Assembly (NCBI GenBank): GCA_036365515.1
Contig: CM070874.1
Coordinates: 167,833,297-167,897,296, forward strand
From: Torymus aiolomorphi
Taxonomy: Eukaryota > Arthropoda > Insecta > Hymenoptera > Torymidae
DNA: 64,000 nucleotides
Direction: 5' to 3'
The position numbers were made by a program, and so were the translations under genes. Under the pieces are notes generated by a model. The model was not told where the DNA came from, ran no database searches, and saw only the letters and a program-made list of their open reading frames with translations. Shown here piece by piece: positions 33,791-44,215 of this stretch (position 1 is the stretch's first letter; each line of letters begins with the position of its first letter).

Positions 33791-34795
33791 AAAACGCGCT
33801 CAACCAACCTCAAACAGACGAGGTCCGCGACATTTAGTTTGCTCTAACTAAGATTTTGTATTTGTAACCTTATTACCGTGCAATGGTAATACATATTATT
33901 TTAGTGAAATAAAGTGATTGCATAAAGCTAAGAATTCTCGTGTTTATATTCATTTATTTTAAAATCAGTTAACAACCGACATTTTCCATAAAAATACGTA
34001 GCAGAGACAACGGACCATCAAAAGCCGCTAAGGACCGAGGAAAAATAAAAGTAAGTGAAAAATTTTATTTGCTATCTTAACTTTTCTACCAGTTAGCTAG
34101 AACATCTCCCAAAATATTAACCCCATTTCATGTTTAATTCGTGCTTTCGTAAAGTTTCCCCTAAAACAAAGTGTTTCTTCTATATATCTATCCATCTTTC
34201 TAAATCAACCCCCTAGATATCCTGAGAATAAAAAAAATTAGGGAATCTATTCCGCAAGCCGTCAGTAACTTGACCTTTCTTATGGGTACATTTCCTAATC
34301 AAAACAAATTAAACAAATTCACATTCGGGGTGAATAAAAATAAAAGAGACAAGGATAACCAGAAACACCACTGGTTATCAAATTTTTAAACTTGCTTTTT
34401 CAACCGCGTCGCGCCCTTTTTGCTGCCCATAAACTACCCCATCCTTCTAGTGCTAGTATCTAGCTCAATCCCGAGCTAGTAGGTTTTCATTAGCCTAGGC
34501 TCTAAACTGAGCAGAATAGTTTTTTATAAAACTAACATGTTGGGTCTTCTTTGGTAGACCCGACGTAACACCAAAGAGTGCCCGAAAGGTTTTCTGCGAG
34601 AAATAGAATGCGAAAGAGTAGACGCATCGCCTTTCCGGCGCGCGGGACTACGCGGTACAGTGCGCGGGCTGCGCTTGCCTTGTTGCCTAATAATAAGCTT
34701 TTATAATCTTTAATTCTTTACCTTTTTTTTTATTCTTGAATAACGCATGGAATAATAATTTATTAATTATTTCATAACAAAATAAAATTTTTAAA

Positions 34796-36104
34796 TTAAC
34801 GTTTGTTTTTCAGTGTAGATAATTTTTTTGTTTTTGGTTTCACAGCTTTCTTAGGGAAGATTTTATACTCAGAACTAAGAGAGGTTTTTTTGAGCTTCAA
34901 TGTACTTTCATCTATTGGAATAATAGCATGATACGGTAACGTGCCTGGTATAGATTTAGCCTTGTTCAATCTTGGTTTTATTTTCAAAACCGTTTCTTCA
35001 TACAATTCTTTACTGCTATAAAAAACTTTCGTTTCTTTGCAGTAATCTTTAGCCCAGTTATACAGCTCTTCTGGCGTTAAAATATGATTACTAGAAGAAA
35101 CTTGTAAACTCGCTCGTTTTGCACCTCTTTTTAGGTTCGCGCCTATACCATTGCACGCACCTTTGCCATGTGCTGTGGTATGAAAATTCCACTCAGCTGT
35201 AACTCCAAAATCTTTCTCGTGAAAAAGAAGATTTTGAAAATTGAATTTATTTTTAAAATGCTGACCTGCTCCATCAGTCAAATAATAAACTTTCTTGACT
35301 GCAAAATTAGTTTTAAGATAAGATATTACTATTTTTTGATATTCATAAACGGCTATGCCATCATGATTTAAGTTGTCGGAAATCACAGCAATGCTTGCAT
35401 GTTTGAGTTCATCGTTTTGTTTATAGTACACTACATCGGTAAAAACTGTTGCGTGGTTGTTATTCCAGTGCAAGGATTGTGTAGAATTTTGTATAAGACA
35501 CGAAAAATTCCCCTTCTTGAAGATTGCTTTTTACGTTATTTACAAAAAGTGATTGTTTCTTAGCAAAAAAATCGTGAGTTTTTAATTTCATTAATTTCTC
35601 CCCCAGTATGTCCATAAATTCGTGCACATTTACAGTTTTGGAAGCTATTGTACACCTATCTGTTTGAAACCACGATTGATACTCAATTTGAAAAATACCA
35701 TTTTCATCAAAACATTTAAATAAATGTTTTCGTAATATAGACGTATTGGGGCAATCCAAACAGTCACCCAAATAACATCTATCGTGTGAATCATTACACA
35801 CAATTGCTTGGATGCAATCGTGATAGTTTTTCAGGGGCAATTGGGTATCTTTAGTTAAATTTTCTATGTCCATAGCACTTAGCATGAGCTTCACATTTTC
35901 GTGATGCTCACACAGGCATACATTATGTGTACCGCTACTCCCAGCTAAAACACAATATGGTGGCCTCAATTCTGTAAATTTCGTAAAACCAATGTTAACG
36001 TACTCATTTTCTTTTTTATACAAATTATACAATTCATTTAAATTACCAAGCAGTAATCTTTTTTGAATATGTTCTCTTTTGCTATTACTCTGTTTACAAA
36101 ACAA
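34796..36104 (-). pseudogene. Transposase-like protein of the long-TIR element, one frameshift
   Basis: Two overlapping minus-strand ORFs (35460-36104 and 34796-35473) make one protein of about 430 residues with a frameshift near 35465. The first part is Cys/His-rich (VCLCEHHENVKLML, CNDSHDRCYLGDCLDCPN), suggesting zinc binding. The second has FTDVVYYKQ, HASIAVISDNLNHDGIAVYE, KVYYLTDGAGQHFKNKFNF and FHTTAHGKGACNGIGANLKR, a conserved core with Asp residues suited to a DDE/RNase H-like fold. I know this family from many arthropod and cnidarian genomes as uncharacterised proteins but cannot name its superfamily. The C-terminus is Lys-rich and overlaps the left TIR. An N-terminal DNA-binding domain may be missing. 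Confidence 0.7.
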
Positions 36105-36680
36105 AAAAATTATCTACACTGAAAAACAAACGTTAGTACAAGAGTTTGCACATATTGCTGTTAATTTTGAAATTTTATTTTTTTATGAAATAATTAATAA
36201 AATATTACTCCATGCGTTATTCAAGAATAAAAAAAAAACAGGTAAAGAATTAAAGATTATAAAAGATTATTATTAGGCAACGAGGCGAGCGCAGCCCGCG
36301 TGCTGTACCGCGTAGTCCCGCGCGCCGGAAAGGCGATGCTTCTACTCTTCCGCATTCTAATTCTCGCAGAAAACCTTTCGGGCACTCTTTGGAAACTATC
36401 CTTTCCTACGTAAAAAATGCTCAGCCTTCGATCTAGAGGGTAAAAAAAAATATTAAAAATACACTTTTTAAGATATAACACGTTTTGTACTTTTTGAAGG
36501 CGAAAATGGAAAATTTCGGGAAAACTGCCTACACCATTGGAAAGCTGAGGAAAAAATACGTTGGAAATGCTTATCATAAAATTTTTTTAAGTATGTTTTA
36601 GTATCGTAAACATGAGGTAGATATAGCACGATTTGGCGCTCGCGCGCCGCGCTGGGACATTTGACGTGAAACGCCTCATA

Positions 36681-37640
36681 TGTGAACCTCTCGATAGCAG
36701 GATGTTGTCTCTAGACGCATCTCGCTGGAATGATCAATCCTGCGATTACAGCCTTCTTATAACCTCATTCTGGTGATGGTGGGGGAAGAATCTTCGGGAG
36801 GAGGTGGTATTTCGAGAAGTTTCGGCTGTAAAGAAGAGAGACTTCTAGAAGGGAGAAATTTCACCTATAAAGGGGGGCTCCTCCTTGAGCCTCCAACTTA
36901 ATCGTCGGCCAACAGCAACTCCTCGGGGAAGCTCAATCGACCGGCAGTAACTCCTCGAGTAGATCTCCAGCTTAAGCATGCAAGCGACTGTGGCCTAGCA
37001 TGCGACTCCTCTTATAGACCTTCCTGGACTCGAAAGTTTGGGAGATAAGTAAGGAGAGAACCTACAGTAACTCCCCCGGTGGACGGCTCTCTGCAGATCC
37101 TCGTGTTGGATCTTCACCAAGTGGATTGAAGAAATGGTTCCCGGAAAGTAAGTATTAAAAACCAAGATTCTTACATAATTTTTAAACATTACATTTCTAT
37201 TATTTTCTACTATTCTCTTAGGTTAGTTAATAACATTGAGGATTTCGGATGTCCAACGCTGAAAAAAATCCATAAGGAGGAGAAAATTAGATGTCTGATA
37301 CACCCGCTTTGTCTAAAACCAAACTCCGCCGTAAAGAATGCAAGTGTATTGAGATGGTGGCTGCTGAAAAATATCTACCCACGATGACTTATCTAACGTA
37401 TCCTGGGTAAATAAGGAAGTCTGCGGTCATCAAGAGGCGTACTGTTTTGGTGTTGTACCAATGCCTCGAACAAAAAGTAATATGCTTACAAAAGAATTAT
37501 TACATTCTATGTATACGTAATAATTATAACAAAATTAAAAAATTTAATGTAAAATAATGTGACATAATATTTTATAATAAATATACTAATAAATAAAATT
37601 TTAACGAGAGAAATTTTAGAGGGGAAAATATATGGTTGTT
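36681..37640. other. Unassigned DNA between elements
   Basis: No confident gene. A short plus-strand frame at about 37290-37407 (MSDTPALSKTKLRRKECKCI) reads for 39 codons to a TAA but matches nothing I know. The 36800-37130 segment is relatively G+C-rich with repeated GGCAGTAACTCC- or CAGTAACTCC-type phrases. Confidence 0.3.
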
Positions 37641-37859
37641 CCTCATAGGTGCTAGCGTTGGTTAAGGCTCTCACTATTTCCTCTCTTTTTTTTATAATTC
37701 ATATTAAATATAATGTATTAATACATATACATTCTTACACACTTTCATTTTTCAAATATTCATTTTCATACATACACCCGCACAATCCTTTTAGGTTAGT
37801 TCACACATTCATACTAAAATTTTCATATACACGCATACATACTTTCATTCTTTGAAATA

Positions 37860-37877
37860 TTCATAATTAAATTTCAT

Positions 37878-37909
<32 letters not shown>

Positions 37910-38010
37910 ACGTACACACCCACGCATCCACCCACATACACACCCACGCATCCACCCACATACACACACACACACACACACATACATACACACACACACG
38001 CACGCACACA
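37860..38010. repeat. (CA)n-rich compound microsatellite
   Basis: CACACA tracts are interspersed with ACGCATCCACCCACATACAC units, two of which are in tandem near 37918-37965. The tract abuts the truncated 5' side of the R1-like LINE. Confidence 0.9.
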
Positions 38011-38019
38011 TCCTGAGTG

Positions 38020-40449
38020 GGGCAGCGCGAAGACCAATCATCGCGGACGCGTGCTTCTTGAGGACTCCGCGATACTGGAGCTTGAGTTCGCTAACTCAGA
38101 CATAATGCCGACCTACTCTAAGGAAGGCAAGTCCTCTATAGTCGACCTGACCTTCGTCAATCCCAGACTGATGGGAAAAAGGCTTGACTGACGAGTAAGT
38201 GAAAGGTACACGGGTAGCGACCATCAAGCCCTAGTATACAAGCTCCAGTTGACCAGCAGAGCGGCCGGCACGGATATAATGCCGATAAAAGAGAGATTGG
38301 CACCGTCCACTTTTGACAGCGAGACGTTTCTTCGTCTCTAGAGGAAGCAATGTTGGAAGGGACCGCAGAGGAGAAAGCATGAAGCCTTTCACGGGTCATA
38401 ACAGCGGTTTGCGAACTAAGCCTCGGGGACGCCCGCCAGTCTATTGGTGGAGCGAGGACATCGCGGCAATACACCGAGAGTGCCTTCGAGCTAGGAGGCT
38501 ACATCAACGTGCAACTTAAGGCCGCGATATGAGGAGCAACGAGCGGCTTATGAAACGGAAAGAAGAGAGCTCAAAGGCTTCCATCAAAACGGCCAAAAGA
38601 AAGTGCTGGCGAAGTCTGTGCGAGGAGGTGGACCGGGATCCCTGGGGGCGCCCGTACAAAACGGTCATGAACACAAGCGAGGGGCTCCAATGCACCAACC
38701 TGTCCAGTTTTCCCACTTGTTCCCAGAACACCAGGAACGGCCAGCCAGCACTGGCCTGATGGTAACAGATGGTGCAGTCGAGCCGTCAGGCATCACGGAA
38801 GCCGAGGTGAAGATGTCCGCCAAGAAAATCTCTATCTGGAAAGCCCCAGGACTTGACGGAATTCCAGGCTTAGCCATAAAAACCGCTACGCTGAATGTTC
38901 CCCATATTTTTGTGGATACGTTCAACGCATGTCTACAAGAAGGAATCTTTTCGGCACAGTGGAAGGTGCAGAGGTTGGTACTCCTCACTAAAGGGGGTAA
39001 ACTCGAGGAACCATCCTCTTATCGACCACTCTGTATGCTAGATATTGTCGGGAAATTGTTTGAGCGGGAAGGGTCGCTCAACTATTGATGCCATTGACCG
39101 AGTAACTGCGTTAATTTTGGAGGCCATCTGCAGCAGCCGATGCATAAAGCGAATGTGCGCCGTCATTAGTCTGGATATCCAAAATTCGTTCAACTCGGCC
39201 AGATGGGACCACATCATAGAGCACTTGGCACAATTGAAGGTTTTCTACCGCCGTAAGGTTATCTCGAGCTACCGAACAGGCCGAACTCTGCTCTACGACA
39301 ACGATGACGGCACGTACTCCTATAAAATCACAGGAGGCGTGCCACAGGGTTCGGTCCCGCGACTTCCTGGCTGGAACGTCCTATATGACGGATTGTTTAG
39401 GCAATCACTCACAAAGGGAGTCTCGATTCTGGCTTTCGCGGATGACTTTGCACTCATCATTGTGGCGAAGAGTATCGATGAGATTCAACATCTCGGAGAT
39501 GAGGCTATTGAGGTAATATCTGACCGGTTGAGCGACCATGGACTGAGTCTGGCGGCAGATAAGACGGAGGCGGCACTTATCTCTCGAACGAAAAAGAGAA
39601 AGTACGCTACCTTTATGGTCGAAGATAAAAAGATCAGGATGATAGACACTATCAAATATCTTGGGGTTACACTAGACGCGCGGCTGACGTTCAAGGAGCA
39701 CCTCCTTAACGCTGGCTCAAAGGCGTCGGAAGTGGCTTGAGCACTGGCAGGCATCATGCCCAACATATGGGAGCCGAAGCAGCCGCGACGGTCGCTCGTC
39801 TCTACGGTAGTGAGCTCCGTGATATTATACGGAGCTCTAATTTGGACTGTTACCATGAGTAGCCATACGATCTACGGAGCTACTTGCGGCCGCGCTAAGA
39901 GGGGATCGTGCCTACCGATCCGTGTCGGACATCGCTATCTCGGTGATTGCGGAACTTCCTCCCGTCGACCTTCTGGCAACCGAGAGAGCCATAAAGTACC
40001 CTGAAGGCAGGCGTGCAGATGAAGACAGCATGGGTCAGGGGCGCTGCCATGGCCAACTGTCCCGGGGGGTTATTCTGTAACTTTTAACGCGCAATATATA
40101 AGATTTAACGCTCAATTTTATATGGTTCTGTATATCTATATATATGAAAATAGCGCGCGATAAGTCTTACTGAATAAGGCCCCAGGCAGTATGGGAGGTA
40201 AACAATATATATCGTAATACTACGCATGTAAAAGTGGCGATTTATCGCCACGACCTGATCACACTGGCCCCAGAAGGGCAAGTGAAGAGTGGCGGCGTCG
40301 ATGGGATTCAGCAGGAAGGCCGGTGGACCTACCGCATTATCTCAGATGTTTAGGAGTTGATGGGCAGGAGACATGGATTCGTCACCTTCCATCTTACCCA
40401 GGTACTTACCGAGCACGGATGCTTCCGCAGCTATTTACATCATATCCGT
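38020..40449 (+). pseudogene. R1-clade LINE remnant, both ends truncated
   Basis: Broken plus-strand frames follow R1 order. The endonuclease C-terminus reads GKSSIVDLTFVNPRLMG and SERYTGSDHQALVYKL (38120-38260). The reverse transcriptase shows ISIWKAPGLDGIPGLAIKTA, SYRPLCMLDIVGKLFERE, KGRSTIDAIDRVTALILEAI, VISLDIQNSFNSARWDHIIE, GGVPQGSV, ILAFADDFALIIVAKSIDEI and TIKYLGVTLDARLTFKEHLL. A C-terminal FHLTQVLTEHGCFRSYLHHI block lies at 40380-40445. Many stops and frameshifts occur. Foreign sequence of about 100 bp (40080-40180) interrupts the 3' domain. The right edge joins the middle of an LTR. No 28S rDNA flank is visible. Confidence 0.88.
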
Positions 40450-40451
40450 GT

Positions 40452-41405
40452 GAATCGAGAGGATGCACGTGAGGATGCTGGGCCACCGAGTCAAATTCGC
40501 CGAAGACCTAACATGGTAAGCGTGCACGCATCATCCGCGACGCGAGTAATAACGCGTAACCGCTCGTCCAGACTCAACGTACCTGGACAACGGTGTCGAG
40601 TAGGCGCTCTAGTGCGGAGAGAGCAAGTGTGAGGAGAGAGTGTGGGCCTCAGGTTCGCGCTTCATCAAGGTTAAACGCGAGTTCAAACCACCGGCTATTT
40701 CAAAGCCGGTGAGTGCGCACAACAGTTGCGCACACGTGTAAACCCGCTATCTACCCTCTCTCTCTCACACTTATACGTGTGTGCGTCGCGCGGCGATCGC
40801 GACTGCTCTCTCACTTCGCCGCTTTACTCGGTGAGCGCGCGCGTAGAGTACCGCACACGTGAGGCGTATTATACCCCACGTGCGTGGCGTAAATTACCGT
40901 GAGCGTGACGTCAGTCTCCGAGGCAGCTGACGTCAGAGGTAACGTGCTGGCGCACCGTTTAGGTAGGGAATACGCGAACCTAAATTCATTTCTTTTATAT
41001 CACTGATCTATTACCAAACCTCAACTTCTTTTATTTAATAAACCATAGTCTTTTATTATTAACTTTAACTGCTCGAGTTGTTATTTCGCGACCTTAGTCA
41101 TTCCCCGCTCCCCGCCGCCTCCGCGGTCGTTACGTAAGAGAAAACGTATCGTTTCATCTGAGCAGCCGGCACACGAACCAGTGAACGAGAGAAGAGTTCG
41201 AGTCACTGGTGAGAAACAAAGCGCAAGTCTTCGACTTGCGTGTTGCACGGTAAGTCACCAGGTTAGGTTAACATTGCACGATGCTGTAGCGTCTGTTACC
41301 TAATCTGGCTACTCATTCTCCGGGAGTTGAACCGAGAGATATGGATTTGAACCGCTAAGGTACGCAGGTGAAACGTGCCTTAGCACGAAAATCCACCTTG
41401 TGACA
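40452..41405 (+). repeat. 5' LTR (truncated) of a TGTCACGG-type LTR element
   Basis: It aligns almost base for base with 44671-46522 (excluding the nested element), so the first 455 bp or so of the LTR are missing. It ends TTGTGACA. R1 sequence meets it at about 40450, pointing to a deletion junction rather than an intact insertion. Confidence 0.9.
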
Positions 41406-44215
41406 ACTGGCGCCCTAAACGTGTGTGTGCTTGGGAATATCGCGAAATTTTGACTTCGAAGGAGCAAAGTTCAAATCCCAAAAATTTCTTTTTGCGTTTT
41501 TCCTATTTTTTTTTTAGATTTTTAGCAAGGAAGTGACTAAAGTACAACAACCAACCTACAGCAAACCCTCTGGGGGTAGAAGTTCGAAGATTTTTGAGAA
41601 AAATCAAGATAAATTGCTGTAGGCTACAAAGTTAATTTTTTTTTTTTTATAGAACATCGTGACAAATAGTTAGATACGATGCGCCTAGGCGGAATAGAAG
41701 TGCGAGCGTGATCTTTATTTGTTTAAACAATAATACAAATTTGTGAGGAGAAGCATCAGGGGATTGAACACTCGACAAAATTTGTGACGAGCGTTCAATC
41801 GATACCAGTTGCTAGCGTAGTGAAGGCTAGTATAGACAATACCCTCAGGGGATTCGAACCAGAGACAATGAATCGAACTGAGGGGTAGATTCGAACCCGC
41901 GGTGACCTGGCTGGCGTTTAATTTTTTTTACAGAGGAAGAATTTTAAAATAGCTGAAAAACAGCGACAAACCAGTAATTCGTGCTAAATCGGGATTGAAG
42001 CAGCAATTACTGGTAAATTAAGAGAAAAACCAGCCAGGGCGTTTTCAATCGAGCAACTGGTATCAAACCTTCTGCAACTCGAAGTGGAATTCAGAGTGTG
42101 GAGGTTAGGCAGAATTATAATACATTATAAACTATTTATACATATTTAGTTATTTATTTATAAAAAGAAGATGCGCCTTAGTGAACGATCTCTTTAATAG
42201 AAACCACACACACAACCACACTCTGAAATACACACTCAAGCGCATGTAAAGACAGCGACAAGAGAAAGCAAGATCCGAAGATGACAGGAGAAGAACGAGC
42301 CCTTTATATGGAAAAAAAAGAAGATTTAGGGGCAACCTTTATGAAAGGTACAGTTCCCTTCTCAGGTGCCGCTGGTAAGCAGGATTCAACCTCTGCCTAA
42401 AAGCCGCCGTAGAGCCTGGGAAGGGGGGAGACTCACCAAGGCAAGACGAATCCTTGGTGAATCGCGGCACCAGCGAAGAGATGCCGCTAGAATTGCTGAA
42501 GAAGAGAGAACCAGAAGACTGAAAGTCACTGCTAAGCAAGGAACGAGATGAAGGGAATTCAGCGGTGACGACGAAGAAGAGAGTGACTATGATATTCGGA
42601 AGACAAAGAAGACGAACGAGGCCGCCACGTCTGAGAAGAGAAAACGGCGTGAGCATTGACAGTTCGAAGTACCATAGCAGTCGAAGTGAAAGCTCCATGA
42701 AATTATTTGAAGGAGAAACAAAGACCTCATTACGAGGGCAAGAAAGACCGTCGACAAGGCCAAGGACACTCTAAGGTCGAGTACCTTAAAGGGCAAGGAC
42801 GACCGACGAGAAAGGTCAAGGATAGCCCTGAGGACTCATTGGAGGACCTTAAAGAGCAAGGACGACCGTCGACAAGGTCAAAGACAACCCTCAGATCTCA
42901 TTCGCTGCTATGGCTGTGGCGAGATAGGCTACAGAGAAGCCGAGAGAGCCACAGCCTGTCGTCGCTGAAGAATAGACGTTGAGACATACCGTTTAACCAA
43001 AGAAGCTCACATCAAGTGACGAGTAGGACAGGTCAACGGTAGATTCCAGCGACGGTAGGTAACATACTTCGTAGCCGAAAAACATCGTACCGCTGTTATC
43101 GTTCGACGAGTGGTGGAAAGAGAGGTAGGAAAATCCATCAAGCCGTCGACGTTCAGACGAAAAGAAGAGATATGAAGATCCTCGGAGGGATAGGACCCCT
43201 CGACCGGAAGCCGAATGCCTCTAGGCCAGATCAGGTGATCCTCTCACGTGGCATCGTTGGCCAACTAATTTTGCCCAAAATTAAGCCGCGATGACAGGTC
43301 ATTTCCCAGCTGGTCACACCAGTGACTGATAAAAGTGACCAGAGGTTTCGCCAAGTGCCGTAAATGCGTCGAAGCTTAGCTCCGCATCCGCTTTGTGCCG
43401 CCAGGCATACCGTTCCCGATTTGTTTGTCGAATTGACGGTAACGATGCCTGGTTTGGAGTGTGTTTAACTCCAGGTAACGTAAGCGATGACCTTAGAAGC
43501 GACCTAGCTAAGTCTAGCATACCCTAGGGGAAGGCCACCCCGCAATGCGCTGACTCACACCAGCCGGGCGTGATAAACGCAATGGGTAGCTCGATAGGTC
43601 GTTTCGCCTGTCCAGCACTATGGCTACGGAAGTTCGATTCCGACTTTCGAGAATCCGAAGAATCTCCGAGGGTAGAAACTGATCTTAAGAAGAGAAGAAG
43701 AAAAAAGGAAGAAGAAGAGACAACACGGCGATGAGCGACCTGCCGTTTGCGAAAACCCAGCCGCGGGCGCTGGTCCTGATCAGGTCGGAAAATAACGAAG
43801 AAGACCTGGCTTTCACCACCGTCGTCTGGCTTGAAAACGTACCAGACGCCAGAGTGCCGGCTATACATGGAGCAGTGGCCAACGAGAGGCCGCCGACGCG
43901 AAGAGGCGAACATTACTGTCTTGGTAGACAACCATGACAGCAAAGCGAAGCACGCATTGCTAGCTCTACAAGTAGATCAGCCTGTAGAGCTAGAGAAAGA
44001 GAAAGCCTCTACCGAAACTAAATCTTCAGTTACTGAAGAGTGAAGAAAGTTATTACCTGGCGATAGTTTGATGCAGATTCGAGGCAAACCTCAAAACCTC
44101 GAGAGCTGACAAGGATAGTCGGAGACAAAGCTGTCTCAGACTTTCCAGGTACAACCGACGTCGGATTGTTGTACAGAGTCGCCCATCTGGAGATAGGCGA
44201 CGTCTGGGTGGGGGG
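41406..44215 (+). mobile_element. Internal region of the LTR element, gag remnant only
   Basis: There is no pol. Sequence from about 42280 to 43000 is a degraded, Arg/Glu-rich coding region. In one frame near 42890-42950 it reads IRCYGCGEIGYREAERATAC, a damaged CCHC-like zinc knuckle, so a Gag-derived region is likely. A short frame at 43731-43937 starts MSDLPFAKTQPRALVLIRSE; no homology is recognised. A G-rich polypurine tract (GGGTGGGGGG) directly precedes the 3' LTR. With only 2.8 kb internal and no polymerase, the element is non-autonomous or deleted. Confidence 0.65.
41408..41425 (+). promoter_or_regulatory. Primer-binding site
   Basis: TGGCGCCCTAAACGTGTG starts two bases after the LTR end. 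TGGCGCCC is a common start for retrotransposon primer-binding sites; I do not assign the tRNA. Confidence 0.6.

Larger units (their letters stand above)
27070..34570. mobile_element. 7.5-kb insertion of unidentified type inside the left TIR
   Basis: Compared with the intact right TIR, extra DNA starts at TGTTACATCC and ends at CGACGTAACA, giving TGTTAC...GTAACA ends. Flanks CTAA (27066-27069) and CCAA (34571-34574) form an imperfect 4-bp duplication of the TIR's CCAA. TG...CA ends and a 4-bp duplication would suit a gypsy-type LTR element, but I found neither paired LTRs nor pol genes. About 4.8 kb of it is the LINE at 28148-32971; the remainder (about 2.7 kb) is non-coding and includes the minisatellite at 33487-33790. 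Confidence 0.6.
26778..36680. mobile_element. Long-TIR DNA transposon, left TIR split by a 7.5-kb insertion
   Basis: The left end TATGAGGCGATTCACGTCAA matches the inverse of the right end (TTGACGTGAAACGCCTCATA). Homology extends through GCGCGGCGCGCGAGCGCCAA and the GTACAAAACGTGTTATATC region. The right TIR (about 36095-36680) is continuous. The left TIR is split: 26778-27069 and 34571-34830 together align with it. The repaired length is about 2.4 kb, holding one transposase-like gene (34796-36104) whose 3' end lies inside the TIR. I could not establish the element's own target duplication. Confidence 0.85.

Noticed and set aside
27070..34570. Complete gypsy element in the left-TIR insertion
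   Set aside because: The ends and 4-bp duplication fit, but no paired LTRs, primer-binding site or gag-pol sequence could be found.
41340..41900. tRNA-like T-arm sequences (GATTCGAACC, GGATTTGAACC) near the LTR element
   Set aside because: Only isolated T-arm-like strings occur; I could not assemble acceptor, D and anticodon arms around any of them.
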